Positions 18,563 to 27,996 of a stretch of DNA of 64,000 nucleotides are shown in pieces (within the stretch, counting starts at the first letter, position 1; the number at the start of each line of letters is the position of its first letter). A program made the position numbers and the translations under genes. Under the pieces are notes generated by a model, which searched no databases, was not told the origin of the DNA, and saw nothing but the letters and a program-made list of their open reading frames with translations. This stretch comes from Vibrio ziniensis (GTDB lineage Bacteria > Pseudomonadota > Gammaproteobacteria > Enterobacterales > Vibrionaceae), in NCBI RefSeq assembly GCF_011064285.1, contig NZ_CP049331.1:2232001-2296000 (forward strand), given 5' to 3'.

Positions 18563-20821
18563 TTAGACTCTTGAAGCTGCTGCGTAGCGTTTCAGCAGGT
18601 CTGGAACATCAAGAATCAAAGCGATATGACCGTCACTGGTAATCGTCGCACCAGCCATACCTGGAGTACCTTGCAGTAATTTATCCAATGGCTTGATAAC
18701 CACCTCTTCTTGGCCAATTAGAGTGTCGACAACGAAACCAACTCGTTGACTGCCTAACTGAACGATAACGACATGCCCGTGACCTTTACGCGCCTGCACT
18801 TTACCCGCTTGTGGTGCTAACCAGTTTTGCAGATAGAAAAGTGGGATCGATTTCTCGCGAACGATGATAGTCAATTGTCCGTCGACAACGTTAGTTCTGC
18901 TCAAATCTAAATGGAAAATCTCATTCACACTTGCCAATGGCAGAGCGAATGGATGGCCAGCGATACCTACCATCAATGTTGGTAGAATAGCTAGCGTTAG
19001 CGGTACTTTAATCGTGATCTTAGTACCTTTACCTAATTCTGAATCAATATCGATTGAACCATTTAGAGTGTTGATTGCTGTCTTAACAACATCCATCCCC
19101 ACACCTCGACCTGAGATGTCAGAGATTTTCTCTTTACTAGAGAAGCCAGGCATAAAGATCAGGTTAAAACACTCTTTGTCGGTTAAACGAGAAGCCGCAT
19201 CTTCATCCATCATCCCGCGCTTAACAGCGATGGAACGTAGCTTCTGAGGATCCATACCCGCACCATCATCAACGATAGCCAGTTCAATATGGTCGCCTTC
19301 TTGAGAAGCAGAAAGAATGACTTTACCCGTAGGAGATTTCCCCGACTTGGCACGCTCGTCAGGCATTTCAATACCATGGTCAACAGAGTTACGCACCAAG
19401 TGAATTAATGGGTCCGCTAGGGCTTCAACCAAGTTTTTGTCTAGATCAGTCTCTTCACCGCGCATTTCAAGCACGATATCTTTATCTAAGCTACGCGCGA
19501 GGTCACGAACCACTCGAGGGAAGCGGCCGAATACTTTCTTAATTGGCTGCATGCGCGTTTTCATCACTGCGCCTTGCAGATCTGCTGTGACTACATCGAG
19601 GTTTGCCACCGCTTTAGACATTTCTTCATCGTTGCTATTTAAGCCCAGACTCAGCAATCGGTTACGAACCAAGACTAACTCACCCACCATGTTCATGATG
19701 GTATCAAGAGTGGATGTATCCACACGGACCGTAGCTTCCGCTTGTGCCTGTGGTTTCTTAGCCGCCGCAACTTCACGTTTTTCAGCAGGTTCTTTCACTG
19801 CTGGAACTGCTGCTTTCTCTGCTGGTGCCACTTTAGGTGCCATGACTTTTGCTGCTGGAGCTTTTGCCGCAACTGCAGGGGTCACAGGCTGTGGGTTAGC
19901 AGCTGCTGGTCGAGTGGCTAAATCCAATTCTTCAACTGATGGACCTTTACCTGCACCGTGCAGTTCGTCTAACAGTTTTTCAAATTCTTCATCTGTCATT
20001 AAGTCGCCTTCAGCGCCAGCTGTACTTGATGCTGCTGGTTGAATAGGCTTACTCGGAGTGGTGGTTGGTTTAATGGGTGCTTGAGGAACGCTGCTATTGG
20101 TCGGGCTCTTACCCTTACCATGAAGTTCATCAAGGAGCTTTTCGAACTCATCATCCGTAATATCACCGCTTAAATCAGAACTCACAGCAACGCTTGGCTG
20201 AGCGGGAGTAGGTATAGCAACAGGTTCTGACTTAGCGGTTGGGCTCTTACCTTTACCGTGTAGTTCGTCCAATAATTTCTCAAATTCGTCTTGAGTAATT
20301 TCGTCGATTGAATCCGCAGACAATTTGCCCTGTTCAGAGAGAGATTGAACTGGAGCTTCCATCACTGGCTCTTCAATAACCACTTCTTCTACAATAGGCA
20401 CTTCGACAATGGCCGTTGGCGCATCTTCAGATTCTGGTTTGCATAAGTCATGTAGTTCATCTAGTAACGCAGGATCGGCTGGAGTAAGTGGTTCACCATC
20501 TTGAACTGCACGGAATTGTTCATTCACTGTATCAAGTGAACGAAGCATAGTATCCATAAGGCTTGGGGTAACACTGCGTTGACCATTGCGCAGTATATCG
20601 AACACGTTTTCTGCACCGTGACAGGTTTCAACCAGTTCAGAAAGCGTTAGGAAGCCAGCACCACCCTTTACTGTGTGGAAGCCGCGAAAAATTGCGTTTA
20701 AAAGGTCTTTGTTTTCAGGGTCATTTTCTAACTCTACTAATTGCTCAGAAAGCAATTCGAGGATTTCACCTGCTTCAACCAAAAAGTCTTGAAGAATGTC
20801 TTCGTCTAAATCGTAGCTCAT
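18563..20821 (-). CDS. cheA: Chemotaxis histidine kinase CheA with triplicated linker motif
   Basis: A 752-residue kinase, about 100 longer than E. coli CheA. P1 (residues 1-128) carries the phosphorylated His49 in RGFHTVKGGAGFL. P3 starts near 362 (VRVDTSTLDTIMNMVGELVLVRN). The P4 ATPase has HLVRNSVDHGIE, VDDGAGMD and SGRGVGMDVV. The CheW-like P5 ends the protein. Between P1 and P3 I see no globular P2. Instead a roughly 230-residue Ala/Pro/Lys-rich linker carries three near-identical repeats of EFEKLLDELHG at about 180, 226 and 280. These may serve as docking motifs for CheY or the ParP/ParC polar system (see findings). Confidence 0.97.
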   Translation of the reverse strand: MSYDLDEDILQDFLVEAGEILELLSEQLVELENDPENKDLLNAIFRGFHTVKGGAGFLTLSELVETCHGAENVFDILRNGQRSVTPSLMDTMLRSLDTVNEQFRAVQDGEPLTPADPALLDELHDLCKPESEDAPTAIVEVPIVEEVVIEEPVMEAPVQSLSEQGKLSADSIDEITQDEFEKLLDELHGKGKSPTAKSEPVAIPTPAQPSVAVSSDLSGDITDDEFEKLLDELHGKGKSPTNSSVPQAPIKPTTTPSKPIQPAASSTAGAEGDLMTDEEFEKLLDELHGAGKGPSVEELDLATRPAAANPQPVTPAVAAKAPAAKVMAPKVAPAEKAAVPAVKEPAEKREVAAAKKPQAQAEATVRVDTSTLDTIMNMVGELVLVRNRLLSLGLNSNDEEMSKAVANLDVVTADLQGAVMKTRMQPIKKVFGRFPRVVRDLARSLDKDIVLEMRGEETDLDKNLVEALADPLIHLVRNSVDHGIEMPDERAKSGKSPTGKVILSASQEGDHIELAIVDDGAGMDPQKLRSIAVKRGMMDEDAASRLTDKECFNLIFMPGFSSKEKISDISGRGVGMDVVKTAINTLNGSIDIDSELGKGTKITIKVPLTLAILPTLMVGIAGHPFALPLASVNEIFHLDLSRTNVVDGQLTIIVREKSIPLFYLQNWLAPQAGKVQARKGHGHVVIVQLGSQRVGFVVDTLIGQEEVVIKPLDKLLQGTPGMAGATITSDGHIALILDVPDLLKRYAAASRV

Positions 20822-20830
20822 ACGTTACCC

Positions 20831-21556
20831 CTAAAAACCAAGACTCGATAATAAATCATCTACTTCGTCTTGAGATGCGACTGCATCTGCTCTCTCATGA
20901 GGATTCAATATTGGTCCTTCAGCTTGAGAGGATGCCTTTTTCTCGCTAACTATTTGTTTCTGTTGTTCTGATTGTTCTTTACCAAACGCCGTCAAAATGT
21001 CGACCAAACGTTGTTCGACTTCGTTGACCAAAGTAATCACACGACGAATGATTTGACCGGTTAAATCTTGGAAGTCTTGTGCCATCAGTATTTCAGTTAA
21101 TTGACCACGCAACTCGCTACTGTCACCTTCAACTTGTGACAGCAGGTCATCAACACGATGGCATAACGCTTTGAATTCACTTAACTCGATTTGACCACGC
21201 ATAAGTTCGTTCCACTGAGGACGAACAAGCAATAATGTTTCATGTAAGCTGTCTGCAATAGGCATACAACGGTCAACAGCATCCATGGTTTTGTTTGCTG
21301 CCACTTCCGTTTTTTCTATTACGTAATTCAACCGAGTCCTTGCATCAGGAATCTCATCCTTAGCAATTTCTGTAATTCGATCGTCAATTTGGAACTGCTT
21401 AAGTGAATCATGCAGATCTCGGGTCAGTTCCCCGATCTCGTTAAACATCGGGTTACGTTCAGACTCAAAGACTCGCTTTAGAAGTAGATTCGCTTCGTCT
21501 TGCAATCCATTCTCTAGCAATTCAACGAGTTCTTTGGCTTGTTCTAATGAAATCAT
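20831..21556 (-). CDS. cheZ: CheY-P phosphatase CheZ
   Basis: A 241-residue, largely helical protein with the phosphatase signature LTEILMAQDFQDLTGQIIRRVI, containing the catalytic Gln in AQDFQDLTGQ. A flexible linker leads to the CheY-binding C-terminal peptide SQDEVDDLLSSLGF. It dephosphorylates CheY-P and ends the swim signal. It is 10 bp upstream of cheA. Confidence 0.97.
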   Translation of the reverse strand: MISLEQAKELVELLENGLQDEANLLLKRVFESERNPMFNEIGELTRDLHDSLKQFQIDDRITEIAKDEIPDARTRLNYVIEKTEVAANKTMDAVDRCMPIADSLHETLLLVRPQWNELMRGQIELSEFKALCHRVDDLLSQVEGDSSELRGQLTEILMAQDFQDLTGQIIRRVITLVNEVEQRLVDILTAFGKEQSEQQKQIVSEKKASSQAEGPILNPHERADAVASQDEVDDLLSSLGF

Positions 21557-21612
21557 TCTGATGTAGCCTTACACGCGTTATGAATAGAGCACCTTCGTCC
21601 TAGCAAAAGTGT

Positions 21613-22005
21613 TTATAGACGTTCGAATATTTTTTCTAATTTTTCTTTAAGAGTTGCTGCGGTAAATGGTTTAACAATGTAACCATTAACGCCTGCTTGA
21701 GCGGCTTCGATGATCTGCTCACGTTTTGCTTCTGCAGTAATCATCAAAACAGGAAGATGCTTCAATTGGTCATCTGAACGAATGTGCTTCAACAGATCGA
21801 TGCCTTGCATACCAGGCATGTTCCAGTCTGTTACAACAAAGTCAAACTCACCCTTTTTGAGCATTGGCAATGCCGTCAAACCGTCGTCTGCTTCTTGTGT
21901 ATTATTGAAACCCAAATCACGAAGTAGATTCTTTACGATACGGCGCATTGTTGAAAAATCATCAACAATAAGGATCTTCATGTTTTTATTCAAAATTGCC
22001 TCCAC
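21613..22005 (-). CDS. cheY: Chemotaxis response regulator CheY
   Basis: A 130-residue single receiver domain. The acid pocket is DD at 15-16, the phosphoacceptor is Asp60 in [12 protein letters not shown], and the Lys is in [11 protein letters not shown]. It matches the CheY that binds the flagellar switch. The GTG start (giving [10 protein letters not shown]) is the usual annotation, but the strong ribosome binding site GGAGG overlaps codons 1-3 of that reading and sits 5 nt before an in-frame TTG (giving [10 protein letters not shown]). The true start may therefore be four codons later. Confidence 0.95.
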   Translation of the reverse strand: MEAILNKNMKILIVDDFSTMRRIVKNLLRDLGFNNTQEADDGLTALPMLKKGEFDFVVTDWNMPGMQGIDLLKHIRSDDQLKHLPVLMITAEAKREQIIEAAQAGVNGYIVKPFTAATLKEKLEKIFERL

Positions 22006-22026
22006 TGAGTTCGAAATCAGTGATAT

Positions 22027-22764
22027 TTAGTCATTTTGTGTCCAAGAACTTAACTTTGTTCTTAGACGTTGCATAGATTGGCTTAGTATTTGGCTGACTC
22101 GGGACTCACTCACACCAATTACTTCACCAATTTCTTTCAAGTTTAACTCTTCATCATAATAAAGCGAAAGCACTAAGGCTTCACGCTCCGGAAGTGATTT
22201 TATTGACTCAACCAATGCTTTACGAAACGATTCATCAGCAACACCTTTGAATGGTGAGTTGTCCTCATCATCATCCAACGGGGAAATAGCGTCGTCCGAA
22301 ACACCTAAGTCATCAATGCCAACAATTCGAGAACAATTAATGTCGCTTAACACGGTATGGTACTGGTCAAGCGGCATATTTAAGTGCTTTGCGACTTCGG
22401 CATCGGTTGGATCTCGATTTAGTATTCCTTCTAATTCAGAGATCGCCTGGCTAATTTCTCGGTTGTGTCTATGAACCGAGCGCGGTACCCAGTCACCGCG
22501 TCGAATATCATCGAGCATAGCTCCACGAATTCGAATTCCTGCATAGGTTTCAAAGCTAGCGCCCTTACTCCCATCGTAATTCTTTTGAGCTTCCAGCAGA
22601 CCAATCATCCCGGCTTGGATTAAGTCGTCAATCAAAACGTTGGGCGGTAATCGTCCAATCAAGTGATGTGCAATACGCTTAACCAATACAGAATATTGCT
22701 CAAGAAACAGCTGTTGGCTGTTTAAAGCTCCATATTGATTGTAAGTAAGCGCTTTATTCACCAA
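22027..22764 (-). CDS. fliA: RNA polymerase sigma-28 factor FliA
   Basis: A 245-residue flagellar sigma factor: region 2 (LIQAGMIGLLEAQKNYD and FETYAGIRIRGAMLDDIR), region 3 (WVPRSVHRHNREI) and region 4 with its HTH (LKEIGEVIGVSESRVSQILSQSMQRLR). It directs late flagellar and motility genes and is held by FlgM. It overlaps the flhG stop by 11 bp. Confidence 0.97.
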   Translation of the reverse strand: MVNKALTYNQYGALNSQQLFLEQYSVLVKRIAHHLIGRLPPNVLIDDLIQAGMIGLLEAQKNYDGSKGASFETYAGIRIRGAMLDDIRRGDWVPRSVHRHNREISQAISELEGILNRDPTDAEVAKHLNMPLDQYHTVLSDINCSRIVGIDDLGVSDDAISPLDDDEDNSPFKGVADESFRKALVESIKSLPEREALVLSLYYDEELNLKEIGEVIGVSESRVSQILSQSMQRLRTKLSSWTQND

Positions 22765-23641
22765 ATGGTTCCTCTACTGTTTCTGTTCGATTAAGTAGCC
22801 GCTCAACAAAAAATTCTAAATGGCCACTCGGCGTTTTCGGTATCGGCCACGTTGTTGCTTTGTTCGCCAATGAGCTAATAGCTAAAGAAGCTGGCGAACG
22901 TGGGAATGCATCAACCACGTTTCGCTGTCTCTTCACAGCCTGACGAACATTATCGTCCAGAGGAATACATGCTACGAGTTCAAGACTCACATTCAAGAAC
23001 CGTTCTGTGACTAATGTCAATTTAGCAAATAATTCTCGACCTTCACGATAACTTCTCACCATGTTTGCAACAATCTTAAATCGTCTAACGTGGTGTTCTC
23101 TACTTAAAAGTTTGATCAACGCATATGCATCAGTGATTGACGTTGGTTCATCGCACACTACCACCACTACATCTTGAGCGGCACGAGCAAAGCTGACAAC
23201 CATATCAGAAATACCGGCTGCTGTATCGACTAAAAGAACATCCATCTCGTCTTCCAGCGTACCAAACGCTCGAATTAAGCCCACATGTTGGGCATGTGAC
23301 AGTTCTGTCATCGACTGTGTGCCTGAGGTTGCCGGAATAATTTGAATTCCGTGCGGTCCTTCAGTTATAGCATCTTTAAGTTCGCACTCGCCAGCAAGCA
23401 CGTGCCCAAGGTTACGCTTAGGACGAATACCGAGCATTACGTCGATATTAGCAAGGCCAAGGTCTGCATCCAGCACCATGACTTTCTTGCCTTCGCGAGC
23501 CATACAGATAGCCATGCCTAAGGTCACGTTTGATTTGCCCACACCACCTTTACCACCAGTCACGGTAATGACTTTAGTTAGTGATGGCTGAGATAAGCGA
23601 CGTAAGCCGCTTGCTTGGTCATATATCATTTTATTCGTCAT
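22754..23641 (-). CDS. flhG: Flagellar number regulator FlhG (FleN), MinD-like ATPase
   Basis: A 295-residue ParA/MinD family ATPase starting at MTNKMIYDQASGL; the N-terminal Asp-Gln-Ala region matches the FlhF/FlrA-contacting N-terminus of FleN/FlhG. Walker A is TGGKGGVGKSNVTLG and Walker A' is VLDADLGLANIDVMLG. It limits polar flagella to one by restraining FlrA and FlhF. The longer frame, starting at 23695, overlaps flhF and is unlikely. Confidence 0.96.
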   Translation of the reverse strand: MTNKMIYDQASGLRRLSQPSLTKVITVTGGKGGVGKSNVTLGMAICMAREGKKVMVLDADLGLANIDVMLGIRPKRNLGHVLAGECELKDAITEGPHGIQIIPATSGTQSMTELSHAQHVGLIRAFGTLEDEMDVLLVDTAAGISDMVVSFARAAQDVVVVVCDEPTSITDAYALIKLLSREHHVRRFKIVANMVRSYREGRELFAKLTLVTERFLNVSLELVACIPLDDNVRQAVKRQRNVVDAFPRSPASLAISSLANKATTWPIPKTPSGHLEFFVERLLNRTETVEEPFGE

Positions 23642-23654
23642 ATCTGTACGCCGC

Positions 23655-25136
23655 CTAGAATCTCTCTGAATCACTATTCCAATAGTGAGGTTCATTTTCT
23701 GTCGACTTCTCTAGTAATTCGTTTGCCTTCGCCACCATATATTTAGGCTGAGCAAGCACAATATCTTCTGGAACACGCTGTCCATTTGCGATGTAAGCAA
23801 CAGGTAATGAGTTTTGCACTACTACACTGACAAACTCGCCTAAGCTCAAACATTCATCGAGCTTAGTCATGATGCAACCCGAAAGAGGAATTCGTCTAAA
23901 GTGTTCTATGGTTTCCTGCAATACCTTTCTCTGCGCTGTAGAAGGTAAAACAAGGTAACTATGAATCACTTCTCCACTCTCTTGCATCAAAGTATCAAGC
24001 TGTTCGGATAAGCGAACATCACGTTGCCCCATACCAGCGGTATCGACCAAAACGAGTCGGCGATTTCTCAACTGATATATTACTTCGGCTAACTCTTTGG
24101 AATCTTTAGCGACTCTTACAGGACAACCCATAATTCTTCCGTAAATCGACAACTGTTCATGTGCGCCGATACGGTAGGTATCTGTCGTTACTAAGGCAAC
24201 ATTGTCAGAACCAAACTCCATTGCAGCACGTGCTGCGAGCTTAGCAACAGTGGTCGTTTTACCCACACCTGTCGGGCCTAGCAGTGCAACGACGCCACCA
24301 CGTTTTAATATGTCTTGTTTCACCACTGGAATTTGGTCAGAAACCAAGCCTAGTAAGGCTTTCCAAGCTTTAGGTGGTGGTGTATCTTCCGGAATATAAC
24401 AAGCAAGTTGGTCGGCCAAATCAAGTGACAAACCCATACGCTCTAGACGCTTAATCAGCATTGCTCGCAGAGGTTCACGACGTTCAACTTCTTGCCACAT
24501 AAGACCAGAGACTTGATGTTCTAAAAGACGACGGATTGAGGTCATCTCTTCGCGCATATTTTCTAAATCTTGCGCAGAAACTTTTGCTTCGTCAGGATGC
24601 TGGCGTTCATAGCGAGACGGATCTAAACGCAGTTTGCGTTGATCACGGTTCACTTCTTCTTCCTCAGCCCAACGACTCACCTTAGATTGTGGTGAGCTGG
24701 TGTTTTCTCTTTGGCGCTGTAATAAAGCCGATAGGGAATCTTCATTTTCTGCACGGCGCTCCTCCTGCTCAGGCATAGCACCATTGCTATACTGCTTAAG
24801 CATATTAGCGAAACGTTGCGTCATCGAACGGCCTTCCGCCGCACTCGCCTGTAGGCTAACACGATCGTCTTCCAGTTCGCGTCGAGCTGGCTGTCGTGTC
24901 AAAGATTGAGAAACCTGACTGTTACTGAATCTTGGTTGGGAGCTGTAAGGTTGTTGAGTTCTCTGCTGTGATACAGCTGGAGCCGCTGCGGATGGTTCTC
25001 CATCCACTGCCGCCACGATTTCGACACCACCAGCGACTTTTTTATTCGACATGATCACCGCATCCGCACCCAACTCTTCTTTCACTTGGAGCAGCGCAGT
25101 TTTCATATCTTTGGCAAAAAATCGTTTTATTTTCAA
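23655..25136 (-). CDS. flhF: Flagellar biosynthesis GTPase FlhF
   Basis: A 493-residue SRP-type GTPase. The N-terminal B domain (KIKRFFAKDMKTALLQVKEELG) is followed by a long Gln/Ser/Arg-rich variable linker (about 50-180), then the N domain and the G domain with LLGPTGVGKTTTVAKLAARAA, VTTDTYRIGAHEQL, LVDTAGMGQRD and TKLDECLSLG. It marks the pole for flagellum assembly. It lies 48 bp after flhA. Confidence 0.97.
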   Translation of the reverse strand: MKIKRFFAKDMKTALLQVKEELGADAVIMSNKKVAGGVEIVAAVDGEPSAAAPAVSQQRTQQPYSSQPRFSNSQVSQSLTRQPARRELEDDRVSLQASAAEGRSMTQRFANMLKQYSNGAMPEQEERRAENEDSLSALLQRQRENTSSPQSKVSRWAEEEEVNRDQRKLRLDPSRYERQHPDEAKVSAQDLENMREEMTSIRRLLEHQVSGLMWQEVERREPLRAMLIKRLERMGLSLDLADQLACYIPEDTPPPKAWKALLGLVSDQIPVVKQDILKRGGVVALLGPTGVGKTTTVAKLAARAAMEFGSDNVALVTTDTYRIGAHEQLSIYGRIMGCPVRVAKDSKELAEVIYQLRNRRLVLVDTAGMGQRDVRLSEQLDTLMQESGEVIHSYLVLPSTAQRKVLQETIEHFRRIPLSGCIMTKLDECLSLGEFVSVVVQNSLPVAYIANGQRVPEDIVLAQPKYMVAKANELLEKSTENEPHYWNSDSERF

Positions 25137-25184
25137 AGCTGATATCCGTCTTTAACGTGAGGCGAACTAATTATCTAACAACAG

Positions 25185-27281
25185 TTAATTACCTACCGCC
25201 TGCACAATTCGAATTTGTTTCTCGTCAGGTATCTCTTGGTACGAAAGGACACGCAAGTTAGGAATGGTATTCTTCACAAACTTAGCTAGTGTCGAGCGGA
25301 GAACACCCGAAGTGAGCAATACTGCTGGCTCACCTTTCAATTCTTGTTCTTGCGTTGCGTGGCTTAATGCCATCTGCAACCTTTCAGCAAGTCCCGGTTC
25401 AATACCTGCAGACTCACCGCCAGAAGCTTGCATGGTTTGATGCAATATTTGTTCCAGCTCAGGTATCAAAGTAATAACTGGCAACTCAGGCTCTATCCCA
25501 TTGATTTCCTGAACGATTAGTCGTTTCAACGATATACGTACAGCCGCTGTAAGGATGTCAGGTTCTTGACTCTTACTTGCATATTCAGAAAGTGTTTGAA
25601 CGATAGTGCGAATGTCTCGAATTGGAATCGCTTCATTGAGAAGGTTTTGAAGAACTTTCACCACAACACCTAAGGAAAGCTGATCAGGTACAAACCCTTC
25701 TATCAGTTTCGGTGTTGAGCGACCAAGCATCTCAAGTAGATTCTGTACTTCTTCATGACCCAGTAACTGGGAAGCATTATTGGTTAGCAGTTGACTTAAA
25801 TGTGTCGCCAGTACGGTTGATGAGTCAACAACTGTGTACCCTAGAGCCTGAGCATGTTCACGTTGCTCTTCTCGAATCCATACAGCTTCGAGGCCAAACG
25901 CCGGATCAAAGGTGCGCTCACCATCAATCATGCCGTACACTTGACCAGGATTGATCGCGAGTTCTTGATCAGGACGAATCTCCGCCTCACCCGCAGCAAC
26001 ACCCATTAAGGTAATGCGGTAACTGTTTGGCGTCAGTTCTAAGTTGTCGCGAATATGGACGGCTGGAATAAGAAAGCCGAAGTCTTGCGATAACTTCTTC
26101 CGCACTCCTTTCACGCGTTCAAGTAACTCACCACCTTGGTCTCTGTCCACTAGAGGGATCAGACGATACCCGACTTCTAAGCCAATGATATCAACGGGTT
26201 GAACATCATCCCAAGAGAGCTCTTTCTGCGAAGGAGCTTCGCCATCCAAGGTCGCTGGTAGTTTCGTTGATTCTTCTTTAGCTGTTTTCTGTTTGCGTTG
26301 AATCCAATACGCAGCACCACCAGCGATTGAAGCCAGTAGCAAGAAAGAAAAATGTGGCATCCCCGGTACGATGCCCATAACACCTAAGATGGCCGCCGTA
26401 ATCATGAGCGCTTTAGGGTTATCAAACAATTGGAAGATAACTTGCTCACCCATATCCTCATCGGTATTTTGACGCGTTACCATGATAGCTGCGCCAATCG
26501 ATAACAATAACGATGGGATCTGAGCAACCAAGCCATCACCGATGGTTAATAAGGTATAAATTTCAATAGCATCACCAAAGCTCAAACCATATTGAGCCAT
26601 ACCGATAGCCAATCCACCGATGATGTTGATGAACAAAATAAGGATACCAGCGATGGCATCCCCTTTTACAAACTTAGAAGCACCATCCATCGAGCCATAG
26701 AAGTCTGCTTCTTTGGTCACTTCAAAACGACGAGTACGCGCTTGCTCTTGGTCAATCAAGCCTGCGTTCAGGTCAGCATCGATCGCCATTTGCTTACCGG
26801 GTAAAGCATCCAAGGTAAAGCGAGCACTAACTTCTGAAATACGCCCCGCACCTTTGGTAACAACCATAAAGTTAATGATCATTAGGATGAGAAACACAAC
26901 CAGACCAACAGCATAATTGCCACCGATCACGACACTACCAAAAGCTTCAATCACGTTACCAGCAGCATTTCCGCCTTCATGACCTTTCAGCAATACCACT
27001 CGTGTTGAAGCCACGTTCAAAGCTAAACGAAGCAAGGTTGCAATAAGAAGTACCGTTGGAAACGCAGCGAAATCCAGTGGTCTACGGGTATATACAGTTA
27101 CCAATAAAACCACCATAGCCAGAGCTATGTTGAAGGTAAAAAACAAGTCCAACAAGAATGCAGGAATGGGTAACACCACCATACCCAAGGTTGCAAGCAC
27201 CATAATTGGTGCACCAATCGCTGGCATGCTGCGCTGAGGAATGGAAGGTAATTTATCCGCAAATGGCAGAGTAAACTTCAT
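25185..27281 (-). CDS. flhA: Flagellar export apparatus protein FlhA
   Basis: A 698-residue inner-membrane component of the flagellar type III export gate. About eight membrane helices span residues 20-330, with the FHIPEP signature region recognisable as ALPGKQMAIDADLNAGLIDQ. A large cytosolic domain follows (GERTFDPAFGLEAVWIREEQ and VDSSTVLATHLSQLL). It is the first gene of the flhA-flhF-flhG-fliA-che unit and has a sigma-54 promoter 119-134 bp upstream. Confidence 0.97.
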   Translation of the reverse strand: MKFTLPFADKLPSIPQRSMPAIGAPIMVLATLGMVVLPIPAFLLDLFFTFNIALAMVVLLVTVYTRRPLDFAAFPTVLLIATLLRLALNVASTRVVLLKGHEGGNAAGNVIEAFGSVVIGGNYAVGLVVFLILMIINFMVVTKGAGRISEVSARFTLDALPGKQMAIDADLNAGLIDQEQARTRRFEVTKEADFYGSMDGASKFVKGDAIAGILILFINIIGGLAIGMAQYGLSFGDAIEIYTLLTIGDGLVAQIPSLLLSIGAAIMVTRQNTDEDMGEQVIFQLFDNPKALMITAAILGVMGIVPGMPHFSFLLLASIAGGAAYWIQRKQKTAKEESTKLPATLDGEAPSQKELSWDDVQPVDIIGLEVGYRLIPLVDRDQGGELLERVKGVRKKLSQDFGFLIPAVHIRDNLELTPNSYRITLMGVAAGEAEIRPDQELAINPGQVYGMIDGERTFDPAFGLEAVWIREEQREHAQALGYTVVDSSTVLATHLSQLLTNNASQLLGHEEVQNLLEMLGRSTPKLIEGFVPDQLSLGVVVKVLQNLLNEAIPIRDIRTIVQTLSEYASKSQEPDILTAAVRISLKRLIVQEINGIEPELPVITLIPELEQILHQTMQASGGESAGIEPGLAERLQMALSHATQEQELKGEPAVLLTSGVLRSTLAKFVKNTIPNLRVLSYQEIPDEKQIRIVQAVGN

Positions 27282-27399
27282 AGGCCTATAAACTGTTCGC
27301 TAATACTAAAATTCAAGAATTCGATTTGCAGCCTCACTGTGCAGCTTACACATTGCACAACTCATAAAGCCGCTAAATGACAATATTTTAGCCTATAGA

Positions 27400-27415
27400 T
27401 GCAATTTTTAGTCCA
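27400..27415 (-). promoter_or_regulatory. Sigma-54 promoter of the flhA operon
   Basis: On the minus strand TGGACTAAAAATTGCA keeps both invariant elements: GG and GC exactly 10 bases apart, within TGG and TTGCA. Predicted transcription starts near 27388, about 107 nt before flhA. In vibrios this operon is FlrA- and RpoN-dependent, which agrees. Confidence 0.75.
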
Positions 27416-27480
27416 TGCTTATGCGCCAAATTAATGGCTGCCCTATGTCTAAGAGCACTCAACCAACCATCGGTGCATAT

Positions 27481-27511
27481 AAAAACAAAAAAGGCCACCT
27501 TACGGCAGCCT
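27481..27511 (-). terminator. sixA terminator
   Basis: On the minus strand AGGCTGCC pairs with GGTGGCCT around a GTAA loop and is followed by TTTTTGTTTTT. It separates sixA from the flhA promoter region. Confidence 0.88.
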
Positions 27512-27528
27512 GATCATATTGAACTAGA

Positions 27529-27996
27529 TTAAGGGTGAATGTTCCAGACAACCTCACCTTTTCTCGCAGCCACATCAAATTCAATACAAACTAATCCGGA
27601 AGTCGGAAACATCGGCGCTACCATTCCGGGAACAAACTCAGACACCAGATATCCAACTAATGGCAAGTGAGATACGAGCAGCACTGATTGAAGATTCTCT
27701 GATTCGACGCAAGCCGATACGTATTCAAACACATCTTCTGCTTGGCCGTATGGTGTAATGTCATCACACACTTCAACCATATCTGCAGAAAAATGGCGCG
27801 AGATCTCTTGCCAAGTTTGCTGAGCACGTAAATATGGACTCACAAACACTTTGTCTACATGTGAGATATTTTTCTGAGTCACACTGGCTCTTGCAACAGC
27901 GACAGACTCATTTCGGCCTCTATCCGTCAAGGCTCGCTCTGCGTCACTGGCAGCGTAATGCTGAGCTTCTCCGTGACGCATAATAAAAATTTTCAT
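27529..27996 (-). CDS. sixA: Phosphohistidine phosphatase SixA
   Basis: A 155-residue histidine-phosphatase-superfamily protein with N-terminal catalytic MRHGEAQHYA, the second His in LLVSHLPLVGYLV, and SPYLRAQQTW. SixA dephosphorylates phosphohistidine carriers such as the nitrogen-PTS protein NPr and ArcB. It is monocistronic, convergent with nothing, and upstream of flhA in orientation but insulated by its terminator. Confidence 0.93.
   Translation of the reverse strand: MKIFIMRHGEAQHYAASDAERALTDRGRNESVAVARASVTQKNISHVDKVFVSPYLRAQQTWQEISRHFSADMVEVCDDITPYGQAEDVFEYVSACVESENLQSVLLVSHLPLVGYLVSEFVPGMVAPMFPTSGLVCIEFDVAARKGEVVWNIHP

Noticed and set aside
19437..20042. A 201-codon plus-strand open frame opposite cheA
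   Set aside because: It mirrors the Ala/Pro-rich CheA linker, has no ribosome binding site and no protein-like features; an antisense shadow.
20040..20300. Repeats in cheA as a DNA-level tandem repeat or assembly error
   Set aside because: The repeats are separated by different linkers, differ at synonymous and non-synonymous sites, and keep frame; this is protein-level repetition.
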